NCBI GenBank assembly: GCA_036746875.1
Contig: DAIODI010000063.1
Coordinates: forward strand, 1-14,111
Direction of reading: 5' to 3'
DNA from: DAIODI01 sp036746875
GTDB lineage: Bacteria > Pseudomonadota > Alphaproteobacteria > Rhizobiales > Aestuariivirgaceae
Length of the DNA: 14,111 nucleotides
The notes under the pieces were generated by a model. The model was not told the DNA's origin. It saw nothing but the letters and a program-made list of their open reading frames with translations, and did no database searches. Below are positions 7,441 to 14,111 of the stretch, one piece after another. Numbering within the stretch: position 1 is the first letter of the stretch; each line of letters opens with the position of its first letter. Both the position numbers and the translations under genes were made by a program.

Positions 7441-8466
7441 ATGGCCATCGACAAGCGCCAGGTCGCCATGGTGATGGACCTGAACAAGTGCATCGGGTGC
7501 CAGACCTGCACCATCGCCTGCAAAACCCAGTGGACCAGCCGCGAGGGCATGGAAGGCATGTGGTGGAACCAGGTCAACACCATGCCCGGCCAGGGCACGC
7601 CGCGCGACTGGCGGACCTCCGGCGGCGGGTTCGACGCTGAGGGCAAGCCCCGCCCGGGCAAGCTGCCGGCGCAGGAGGACTTCGGCGAGCCGTTCGCGTT
7701 CGACTTCCAGAACGTGTTCTACGGCGGCAATCCCGGCGCGCCGCTGCTGCCGCAGGACGGCGATCCCAGCTGGGGCGTGAACTGGGACGAGGACCAGGGC
7801 GCGGGCGAATACCCCAACGCCTACTACTTCTACATCCCGCGCATCTGCAATCACTGCACGAAGCCCGCCTGCATGGAGGCCTGTCCGCGCGGGGCCATCT
7901 TCAAGCGCGAGGAAGACGGCATCGTCGTCATCAACGAAGACCACTGCCGCGGCTTCCGCTTCTGTCAGGAGGCCTGCCCCTACAAGGAAATCTATTACAA
8001 CGCGCTGGAGCACAAGTCGCAGAAGTGCCTGTTCTGCGCCCCGCGCATCGAGCAGGGCGTGGCGACCGCCTGCTCGCGCCAGTGCCCGGGGCGGGTGCGC
8101 TTCCTCGGCTTCCTCAACGACGAGGCCGGGCCGATCCACAAGCTCGTCCACGTCTACAAGGTGGCGCTGCCGTTGCATCCCGAGTTCGGCACGCAGCCGA
8201 ATGTGTTCTACATCCCGCCGCTGTCGCCGCCCGCCTTCGACAAGGACGGCAACCCCACCGGCAAGCCGCGCATCCCGCTCGAGTACCTGGAATCGCTGTT
8301 CGGCCCCGGCGTGCAGCACGCGCTCGACACCATCGAGGCGGAACGCCAGAAGCGGCGGCGCGGCGAGACGTCGGAGCTCATGGATATCCTGATCTCGCGC
8401 CGCTGGCTCGACATGTTCGGCCCCTTCGACAAGGCGCCGCGCGACATCGAGCAGGCGTTCCGCTGA
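7441..8466 (+). CDS. Iron-sulfur (beta) subunit of a type II DMSO-reductase-family enzyme
   Basis: This 341-residue, four-cluster ferredoxin-like subunit resembles EbdB/DdhB/NarH. Its 15 cluster cysteines are C17, C20, C23, C27; C136, C139, C144, C148; C169, C175, C179; and C196, C199, C211, C215. By the family's pairing, this gives three [4Fe-4S] clusters and one site (C148, C169, C175) where the fourth ligand position is Phe172, so a [3Fe-4S] cluster is expected. NarH has Trp there. The segment KCLFCAPRIEQG closely resembles NarH. It has no signal peptide; it is expected to cross the membrane folded, together with the Tat-exported alpha subunit. The ATG at 7441 is preceded by AAGGA (7426-7430) at a 10-base spacing. 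It carries electrons from the molybdenum subunit to the heme subunit. Thirteen bases separate it from the alpha gene. Confidence 0.93.
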   Translation: MAIDKRQVAMVMDLNKCIGCQTCTIACKTQWTSREGMEGMWWNQVNTMPGQGTPRDWRTSGGGFDAEGKPRPGKLPAQEDFGEPFAFDFQNVFYGGNPGAPLLPQDGDPSWGVNWDEDQGAGEYPNAYYFYIPRICNHCTKPACMEACPRGAIFKREEDGIVVINEDHCRGFRFCQEACPYKEIYYNALEHKSQKCLFCAPRIEQGVATACSRQCPGRVRFLGFLNDEAGPIHKLVHVYKVALPLHPEFGTQPNVFYIPPLSPPAFDKDGNPTGKPRIPLEYLESLFGPGVQHALDTIEAERQKRRRGETSELMDILISRRWLDMFGPFDKAPRDIEQAFR

Positions 8467-8471
8467 AGGGA
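8465..8471 (+). promoter_or_regulatory. Shine-Dalgarno that sets the GTG start of the molybdenum subunit
   Basis: GAAGGGA overlaps the TGA of the beta gene and lies 8 bases before GTG 8480. This supports the GTG start, which places the twin-arginine motif at residues 5-11 of the product. Confidence 0.7.
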
Positions 8472-8479
8472 CCGGCGCG

Positions 8480-11389
8480 GTGACCGGACTTTCGCGCCGC
8501 CAGTTCCTGAGAGCGGGCGCGCTCGCGGCGGCGGCGCTCGCGGCGCCGTCGTTCGTGGCGCGTTCGGGCGGCGGCGTGGCGAAAGCGGCGGCTGCGCCGC
8601 TTCCCTCCTACGGCGCATTCTTCGACATCTACAGGAAGCAGCTCGCCTTCGACAAACGGGTGCGCGGCACCCACCTCATCAACTGCTGGTACCAGGCGCA
8701 CTGCGCGTTCGACGTCTACGTGCGCGACGGAATCGTATTCCGCGAGGAGCAGGCCGCCGACTATCCGCAGCTCGCGCCCGAATACCCGGACCTCAACCCG
8801 CGCGGCTGCCAGAAGGGCTCCTGCTTCTCGCAGCGCATGTACGAGGAGAACCGCCTGCTCTACCCGATCCGCCGGGTGGGCGAACGCGGCGGCGGGCGCT
8901 GGCGGCGCGTCTCGTGGGACGAGGCGCTGGACGCCATCGCCGACTCCTGGCTCGACGTGCTGGCCGAAGAAGGCGCGAGCGACCGGGTGATCTGGGATCT
9001 GGGCGCCAGCATCAATGTGGGCGCGGCGAATGCCGGCCAGGCGCGGCTCGCCATGCTCACGCACTCGATCAGCCTCGACTCCAACTCCTCGAACGGCGAC
9101 GGCCATCGCGGCGCGTTCGAGACGTTCGGCAACATCTACATGGAGCGCTCGCTCGAAGACTACTTCCGCTCCGACCTGATTCTCGTCTGGGGCTGCAACC
9201 CCATCGTCACCTCGATCCCCAACGCGCACTTCTTTCTGGAGGCGAAGTACAACGGCTCCGAGCTGGTGGTGATCTCGCCCGACTACAGCCCCTCCGCCAT
9301 CAAGGCCGATTTGTGGGTGCCGCTGAAACCGGGCTCCGACGCGGCGCTGGCGCTCGCCGTCTGCCGCCGCATCGTCGAGGAAGGCCATGTGGACGAGGCG
9401 TTCGCCAAGGAGCAGACCGACCTGCCGCTTCTCGTGCGCGCCGACACCGGCCGGTTCCTGACCTCGCAGGACGTGTTCGTGCTGGGCAAGGCGGACGAAT
9501 TCGTGATGCTCGACGAGACCGGCGAACTCGTGCCCGCCCCGCAACACAACCTTGCGCTCAAGGATCTCGATCCACGCCTGGAGGTGGACCAGTTCGCGCC
9601 GCTGCTCGACGGCGGCTCGGTGCGTGTCCGTTCCGTGTTCTCGCTGTTGCGCGAGCGCCTTCGGCCGTACACGCCGGAAGCAGTCTCCGGCATGTGCGGA
9701 ACCTCCGCCGCGCTCATCAACACGCTCGCCGACAAGATCATCGCCGCCAAGGCGCTGTCGAACGTGTCGGGTTCGAGCATGAACAAATACTTCCACGGCA
9801 ATCTGACCGAGCGCGCGATGATCCTGATCTGGGCGCTCAAGGGTCACATCGGCAAGCCGGGCGCGGGGTATTCGGCGTTCTCGTTCCTCGCCAACGACGG
9901 CTGGGAGGATTACGTCTCCGGGCTGCGGACCGGCGAGCGCGCCACCTTCGGCGCGGAGATCGGCTCCGACCTGTTGTGGACGCTGGCGCGCGGACAAACG
10001 GCGGAGCAGTTCTTCAAGAAGCTGGGTCACGACGCGTTCGTCGACCCCGGCAGCGTCTTGCCGGTGTGGACCTCAAGCCATCTGTTCTGGCAGGTCCATG
10101 GCGGGGTGATCGACCTGGCCGAGAACGCCGACCAGTGGATACCGGGCCTCAAGGAGCCGATCCGCAAGGCGGTGGCGCATGCGCTCGACTCCGGCCGCCT
10201 GCCGCTACAGCCCCCGGCGGACAAGGAGCCGCGCATCCTGTTCCACTATTGCTCGAACCCGCTGCGTTCGGTGCGCGGCGCGCAAAAGCTGCTCGAAGTG
10301 CTGTGGCCCAAGCTCAAGACCATCGTCGCCATCGATTTCCGGCTCAATTCCACCTCGAAGCACGCGGACATCGTGCTGCCCGCCGCGGGCTGGTACGAGG
10401 TGACGGACCACAAGTGGGTGACGCCGCTGGTGCCGTTCAACCACGTCACCAACGCCGCGACCGAACCGCTGGGCGAAAGCAAGCCCGACTTCTGGATCTT
10501 CACGATGATCGCCAAGCACATCCAGAAGCGGGCGCGGGAGCGCGGCGTCGCCACCGTCGCCAGCCACCTCGGCAAGACGCTCCATCTCGACACGCTCTAC
10601 GACGACATGACGATGGGCGGCCGCTTCACCGAGAACGACACCGACAAGGCCGCGGGGGCGATCCTCGAACAGTCGAGCAACCTGTCGCATGTCTCGTGGG
10701 AGGAGCAGAAGGAGAAGGGCTACGCTCCCTACAGCGGCATTGGCATCTCGCCGCTGTCCATCGGCAACGCGGGCGAGATGGTTCCGGGCGAGCCGTTCGT
10801 GCCGCTCACCCGGCATACGCAGGGCAAGCAGCCCTACCCGACGCAAACGCGGCGCATCCAGTTCTACCTCGATTTCGAGACGTATCTGACCTACGACGAG
10901 CATCTGCCGCGCTACAAGGAGCCGCCGAAGATGGGTGGCGACTATCCGCTGATGATGACCGGCGGCCACGAGCGCTGGTCGATCCACGGCGTCTGGCGCG
11001 ACAACAAGAGCATGCTCCGGCTCAACCGTGGGTCGCCGTTCATGGTCGTCAACAGCGAGGACGCCACGGCGCGGGGCATCGCCGACGGCGACTGGGTGCG
11101 CGCCTGGAACGACGTCGGCGACTTCTACATCCGCGTGAAAGTGGCGCCCGGCGTGCGGCCTGGCTCCACCATCCTCTATCACGCCTGGGAGAACTACCAG
11201 TTCCCGGGCGGCAAGTGGCCGCGTCTCGTGTCGCCCTCGGCGATCAACCCGGTGGAGCTTTCCGGCGGCCACCCGCATCTCAAGTTCGGGATGCTGGAGG
11301 GTCAGCCGGGCGCGTTCGACCGTGACACACGCATCGAGATCCGGCGGGTGGACCGCCTGGAGATCGACCGCATGACCGGCCGCGCCTGA
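8480..11389 (+). CDS. Molybdopterin (alpha) subunit, DMSO-reductase-family type II (Ebd/Ddh/Ser/Clr-like), Tat-exported
   Basis: 969 residues, close to EbdA-type length. It starts with a twin-arginine signal, SRRQFLR (5-11), an Ala-rich hydrophobic stretch, and probable cleavage near AKAAAAP (34-40), so it acts in the periplasm. The first iron-sulfur site (FS0) is visible as His65, Cys69, Cys75 and Cys110. The C75-to-C110 spacing equals NarG C57-to-C92, but C69 to C75 is C-x5-C rather than C-x3-C. The type II landmarks REEQAADYP (88-95) and PDLNPRGCQKGSC (103-115) follow. Asp207 in NSSNGDG is the likely Mo ligand, as Asp in NarG and EbdA. Later, LILVWGCNP and IPNAHFFLEAKYNG fit bis-MGD binding domains. 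Members hydroxylate C-H bonds with water, oxidise sulfides, or reduce chlorate or selenate; the sequence alone does not say which. The heme-b partner and absence of a membrane anchor fit a soluble periplasmic heterotrimer. Confidence 0.93.
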   Translation: MTGLSRRQFLRAGALAAAALAAPSFVARSGGGVAKAAAAPLPSYGAFFDIYRKQLAFDKRVRGTHLINCWYQAHCAFDVYVRDGIVFREEQAADYPQLAPEYPDLNPRGCQKGSCFSQRMYEENRLLYPIRRVGERGGGRWRRVSWDEALDAIADSWLDVLAEEGASDRVIWDLGASINVGAANAGQARLAMLTHSISLDSNSSNGDGHRGAFETFGNIYMERSLEDYFRSDLILVWGCNPIVTSIPNAHFFLEAKYNGSELVVISPDYSPSAIKADLWVPLKPGSDAALALAVCRRIVEEGHVDEAFAKEQTDLPLLVRADTGRFLTSQDVFVLGKADEFVMLDETGELVPAPQHNLALKDLDPRLEVDQFAPLLDGGSVRVRSVFSLLRERLRPYTPEAVSGMCGTSAALINTLADKIIAAKALSNVSGSSMNKYFHGNLTERAMILIWALKGHIGKPGAGYSAFSFLANDGWEDYVSGLRTGERATFGAEIGSDLLWTLARGQTAEQFFKKLGHDAFVDPGSVLPVWTSSHLFWQVHGGVIDLAENADQWIPGLKEPIRKAVAHALDSGRLPLQPPADKEPRILFHYCSNPLRSVRGAQKLLEVLWPKLKTIVAIDFRLNSTSKHADIVLPAAGWYEVTDHKWVTPLVPFNHVTNAATEPLGESKPDFWIFTMIAKHIQKRARERGVATVASHLGKTLHLDTLYDDMTMGGRFTENDTDKAAGAILEQSSNLSHVSWEEQKEKGYAPYSGIGISPLSIGNAGEMVPGEPFVPLTRHTQGKQPYPTQTRRIQFYLDFETYLTYDEHLPRYKEPPKMGGDYPLMMTGGHERWSIHGVWRDNKSMLRLNRGSPFMVVNSEDATARGIADGDWVRAWNDVGDFYIRVKVAPGVRPGSTILYHAWENYQFPGGKWPRLVSPSAINPVELSGGHPHLKFGMLEGQPGAFDRDTRIEIRRVDRLEIDRMTGRA

Positions 11390-11396
11390 CCGCCGG

Positions 11397-11930
11397 ATGT
11401 CCCGCAGCGCGCTGGAACGCAGCCAGATCTACCGCGCGTTCGCAGCCGCCTTCCGAACGCCGGACGGCGGCGGCGAGCTGTTCGGGCCGGATGCGCTCCC
11501 GCCCCCGCCGCCGGACGCGGCCATGCTGTTCGTCGACACCTTCGACCCGGCGCTCGGCAAGGACGCGGTGTCGCTGTGCGGCCGAAGCTGGCTGAAGCGC
11601 GAGCAGGCCGACCTGTTCGAGGAGCTGGTGCGCTGGTACAGCTTCTTCGACCTGAAAAGGGCGGGATCGGCGGAATTGCCGGACCATATCGCGGTGGAAC
11701 TGGATTTCATGCATTTCCTGGCCTGGCGCGAACACCTGCACGACGGTGACGCCGAGGCGATCGCATCGCTCCGGCGCGCCCAACGGGACTTCGTGTCGCG
11801 CCACCTCCAACCGGTGGCGGCGGGGCTGGCATCGGCGCTGGCTCACCGCGCCGACCGCTACGCCGTGGCGCCGCGGCTCCTCTCGGCTTTTCTCGACGAG
11901 GAGCTGGCGGCGCTGGGAAGCGCGCCATGA
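11397..11930 (+). CDS. TorD/DdhD-family molybdoenzyme maturation chaperone
   Basis: 177 residues, helical, cytoplasmic and cysteine-poor. The TorD-family hallmark is the central ELDFMHFLAWREH (101-113), followed by RRAQRDFVSRHLQPV (126-140), matching the usual Q-x-x-F-x-x-x-H-L-x-P pattern. WYSFF near residue 80 is also typical. Proteins of this family bind the Tat signal of the cognate molybdenum subunit and hold it for cofactor insertion before export. Its place 7 bases after the alpha gene identifies that subunit as its client (inference from context). The start is ATG 11397; there is no clear Shine-Dalgarno, so translation is probably coupled to the upstream stop. Its stop overlaps the next start (ATGA, 11927-11930). 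Confidence 0.88.
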   Translation: MSRSALERSQIYRAFAAAFRTPDGGGELFGPDALPPPPPDAAMLFVDTFDPALGKDAVSLCGRSWLKREQADLFEELVRWYSFFDLKRAGSAELPDHIAVELDFMHFLAWREHLHDGDAEAIASLRRAQRDFVSRHLQPVAAGLASALAHRADRYAVAPRLLSAFLDEELAALGSAP

Positions 11931-14111
11931 TGTTTCTGAGGCCCGCGCGGCCCGACGTTCCGCTGGCCGATGTTGCGGCGGCGGTGGCGCAGCGCCACGG
12001 CTTCAGCGGCGATCTCAAGCCGCTGTACGGCGAGCGCGACCAGGGCTTTCGCCTCGATGCGCAGGACGGGCGGCGGCTTCTCGTCAAGGTGATGAACGAC
12101 GCCGAGCCGGACGCGGTGGTCGCGGCGCAGGTCGCCGCCCTGTCCCACCTCGAACGCCAGGCCCCGGCGATCACCGTGCCGCGCGTGATCCCGGACCTCG
12201 ATGGCGCCGCGATCACGCGCTTCACCGACGGCGCGGGCGTTCGCCGCCGGATGGTGGCGCTGACGTGGATCAACGGCGTCGTTCTCGAGGAGACGCCCGT
12301 GACGCGCCCGCTCGCAGAAAGCCTGGGCCTCGCCGTTGCGCACCTGGGGCGGGGCCTGCGCGGCTTCTGGCACGAGGGCTTGCGGCATCGCCCGCTCTTG
12401 TGGGACGTGCGCGAGATCGGCCGCATCGCGCCGTTGATCGACAGGATCAGCGGCGGTGAGGCGCGCGCGCTGGTGGAGCGGGTGGTGAGGCGGTTCACCG
12501 GCGAGACGGCGCCGCGTCTTGAAGCCTTGCGGCTCCAGGCCATCCACAACGACGCCGGAGCGCACAACGTCGTGGTCTCGCCGGACGGCGGCGCCGTCGC
12601 CGGCGTCATCGACTTCGGCGACATGGTGCAGGCGAGCCTGGCGCAGGATCTGTCGACGACGCTCTCCGATACGCTGATGGGAACCCCCGAGGCGCTCGGC
12701 GATCTTCTCGCGCCGATGGTTGAGGCCTACGGCCGGGTGACGCCGCTTGAAGCGGACGAGATTGCGGTTCTCCATCCGCTGACCGCCGCGCGCGCCGCGA
12801 TCACCGCCATCGTCACCGCATGGCGGCGAACGGAAGACCCCGGCGCGGACGACTACATGGCCCCTTACGAGCACGCCGCCGTCGCCTTCATCGACGCCGT
12901 GGAAACCCTGGGGGCCGCCCGGTTCACCCGCCTCGCCGAGGGCAAGCCGGCCAGCCCGCCGGCGGCGTCTGACACGGAGGATGCGTCCGTTCCGGCCCTG
13001 CTGGCGCGGCGCGAGCGGCTGATGGGCAAAGGCCTGCCGCTGTTCTATTCGCCGCCGTTGCACATCGTCGAAGGGGCCGGCGTATGGCTCACCGCCGCCG
13101 ACGGCCGCCGTTACCTCGACTGCTACAACAACGTCCCGCACATCGGCCATTGTCACCCGCATGTCGTCGAGGCTGTCCGGCGGCAGGCGGGGCGCCTCGC
13201 CACCAACACGCGCTACCTGTTCAGCGAAGTGCTCGATTACGCCGAGCGGCTCATCGCGACGCTGCCGCCGGGCGACTGGCGCTGCCTGTTCGTCAATTCG
13301 GGAAGCGAGGCCAACGACCTCGCCTGGCGGATGGCGAAGGCGCATACCAGGCACAGCGGCGGGCTGGCGATGGAGTTCGCCTACCACGGCATCAGCGAGG
13401 CGACCGACGCGTTCTCACCGTCCGCCGACATCGTTGAGATCGACCGGCCGCACATGCGCTATCTGCCGCCGCCCGACACCTATCGTGGCCGCTATCGGGA
13501 CAGCGATGCCGACGCCGTCGCCGTATGCGTCGCCGCGGCGCAGGCGCAGATTGACGATCTGCGCGCCAGCGGGTTTGGCGTGGCGAGCCTCATCCTTGAT
13601 TCGTGTTTTCTCACCAATGGCGTGCTCACCCCGCCGCCGGCGTATGTGCAGGGGGTGGTCGCCGCCGTGCGGACAGCCGGGGGTTTGTTCATCGCCGACG
13701 AAGTCCAGTCGGGTTTCGGCCGGATGGGCGGCGAGATGTGGGGCCATCGCGTCCATGGCGTCGAGGCCGACATCGTCACGCTCGGCAAGCCCGCCGGAAA
13801 CGGCTTCCCGCTGGGCGTGACCATCGCGCGCGCGCCGATCGTCGAGGCGCTGCTCCGGCGGACCGCTTTCTTCTCCACCTTCGGCGGCAACAACGTCGCC
13901 TGCGCGGCCGGGCTGGCGGTGCTCGACGTGATCCAGCGCGAAGACCTTCCCGCGCGCGCCGCCGTCACCGGATTGCATCTGAAGGCGCGGCTGGAGAACC
14001 TGAAGGAGCGCCACGCCATCGTTGGCGACGTGCGCGGGCGGGGCCTCGTGCTTGGCGTCGATCTGGTGAAGGACCGCGCCAGCCGTGAACCATATCCGCA
14101 GATCGTGCCGC
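11927..14111 (+). CDS. Fusion of APH-type amino-alcohol kinase and class III PLP phospho-lyase (3' end outside window)
   Basis: The frame is open from ATG 11927 to the last base, with 728 codons visible. Residues about 30-335 form an aminoglycoside-phosphotransferase/hydroxylysine-kinase-like domain: Lys54 in LLVKV (ATP), catalytic loop HNDAGAHN (207-214, Asp209 as base), and metal-binding DFG at 229-231. After a Pro/Ala-rich linker (about 340-355) comes a class III aminotransferase fold: NSGSEAN (457-463), ADEVQSGFGR (590-599), and Schiff-base Lys621 in TLGKPAGNGFP. GKPxGNG is the mark of AGXT2L1/2-type phospho-lyases, which remove phosphate and ammonia from phosphoethanolamine or 5-phosphohydroxylysine, rather than of true transaminases. 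Bacterial kinase/phospho-lyase fusions of this kind are known and led to the human enzymes. The expected net reaction is amino alcohol plus ATP to aldehyde or ketone, ammonia and phosphate. Some relatives carry a peptidase-like third domain, which cannot be checked here. Confidence 0.9.
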   Translation, partial: MMFLRPARPDVPLADVAAAVAQRHGFSGDLKPLYGERDQGFRLDAQDGRRLLVKVMNDAEPDAVVAAQVAALSHLERQAPAITVPRVIPDLDGAAITRFTDGAGVRRRMVALTWINGVVLEETPVTRPLAESLGLAVAHLGRGLRGFWHEGLRHRPLLWDVREIGRIAPLIDRISGGEARALVERVVRRFTGETAPRLEALRLQAIHNDAGAHNVVVSPDGGAVAGVIDFGDMVQASLAQDLSTTLSDTLMGTPEALGDLLAPMVEAYGRVTPLEADEIAVLHPLTAARAAITAIVTAWRRTEDPGADDYMAPYEHAAVAFIDAVETLGAARFTRLAEGKPASPPAASDTEDASVPALLARRERLMGKGLPLFYSPPLHIVEGAGVWLTAADGRRYLDCYNNVPHIGHCHPHVVEAVRRQAGRLATNTRYLFSEVLDYAERLIATLPPGDWRCLFVNSGSEANDLAWRMAKAHTRHSGGLAMEFAYHGISEATDAFSPSADIVEIDRPHMRYLPPPDTYRGRYRDSDADAVAVCVAAAQAQIDDLRASGFGVASLILDSCFLTNGVLTPPPAYVQGVVAAVRTAGGLFIADEVQSGFGRMGGEMWGHRVHGVEADIVTLGKPAGNGFPLGVTIARAPIVEALLRRTAFFSTFGGNNVACAAGLAVLDVIQREDLPARAAVTGLHLKARLENLKERHAIVGDVRGRGLVLGVDLVKDRASREPYPQIVP

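Noticed and set aside
8378..10030. Long open frame on the minus strand (about 550 codons) opposite the molybdenum-subunit gene
   Set aside because: It is an antisense shadow of a high-GC gene with strong codon bias; its product is Arg/His/Val-rich with no recognisable motif, while the + strand carries a clear family sequence throughout.
11927..13000. Reading the APH domain as an antibiotic-resistance phosphotransferase
   Set aside because: It is fused in frame to a GKPxGNG phospho-lyase domain, an arrangement known from amino-alcohol breakdown, and no mobile element or other resistance gene is present.
11858..13387. Long open frame on the minus strand (about 509 codons) opposite the kinase-lyase fusion
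   Set aside because: This is the same antisense effect: low-complexity Arg-rich translation with no family signal, against both kinase and PLP motifs in the + strand frame.

Overview
The window is a GC-rich (roughly two-thirds G+C by eye), gene-dense stretch in which every credible gene lies on the + strand. High GC3, leucine/isoleucine/valine-type ABC transporter genes, a Tat-exported molybdenum enzyme and a Shine-Dalgarno such as AAAGGGAGGA point to a proteobacterium. Alphaproteobacterium is my best guess, but that is inference from style, not from a marker gene. There are no RNA genes, insertion sequences, CRISPR arrays or integrase genes, and no gap between genes exceeds 70 bases.

Layout from left to right: (1) the 3' nine-tenths of an SfnG-like, flavin-dependent (LLM class) monooxygenase; (2) a HisC-like PLP aminotransferase overlapping it by ATGA; (3) a complete branched-chain-amino-acid-type ABC importer in the order binding protein, LivG, LivF, LivH, LivM; (4) a four-gene set for a periplasmic DMSO-reductase-family type II molybdenum enzyme (ethylbenzene / dimethylsulfide / selenate / chlorate group) in the order heme-b subunit, four-cluster iron-sulfur subunit, Tat-exported molybdopterin subunit, TorD-like chaperone; (5) a two-domain protein joining an APH-type kinase to a GKPxGNG-type class III PLP phospho-lyase, cut by the right edge. 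This last gene is open to the end of the window.

Five junctions overlap (ATGA or TGATG) and the other gaps are 7 to 68 bases, so this looks like one long transcription unit or at most two or three. A stem-loop after the binding-protein gene probably helps keep that gene's mRNA more abundant than the rest.

Working model (inference): a nitrogen-containing organic compound is oxidised in the periplasm by the Ebd/Ddh-like enzyme, or imported first. The Liv-type system carries it in. The kinase domain phosphorylates a hydroxyl group and the PLP domain removes phosphate and ammonia to leave a carbonyl. The flavin monooxygenase and the HisC-like aminotransferase act on the same compound or its products. 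No substrate can be read from the sequence. The combination of a type II molybdenum enzyme with an amino-alcohol kinase/phospho-lyase and a dedicated importer is one I do not recognise from any characterised pathway, and it is the main item of interest.
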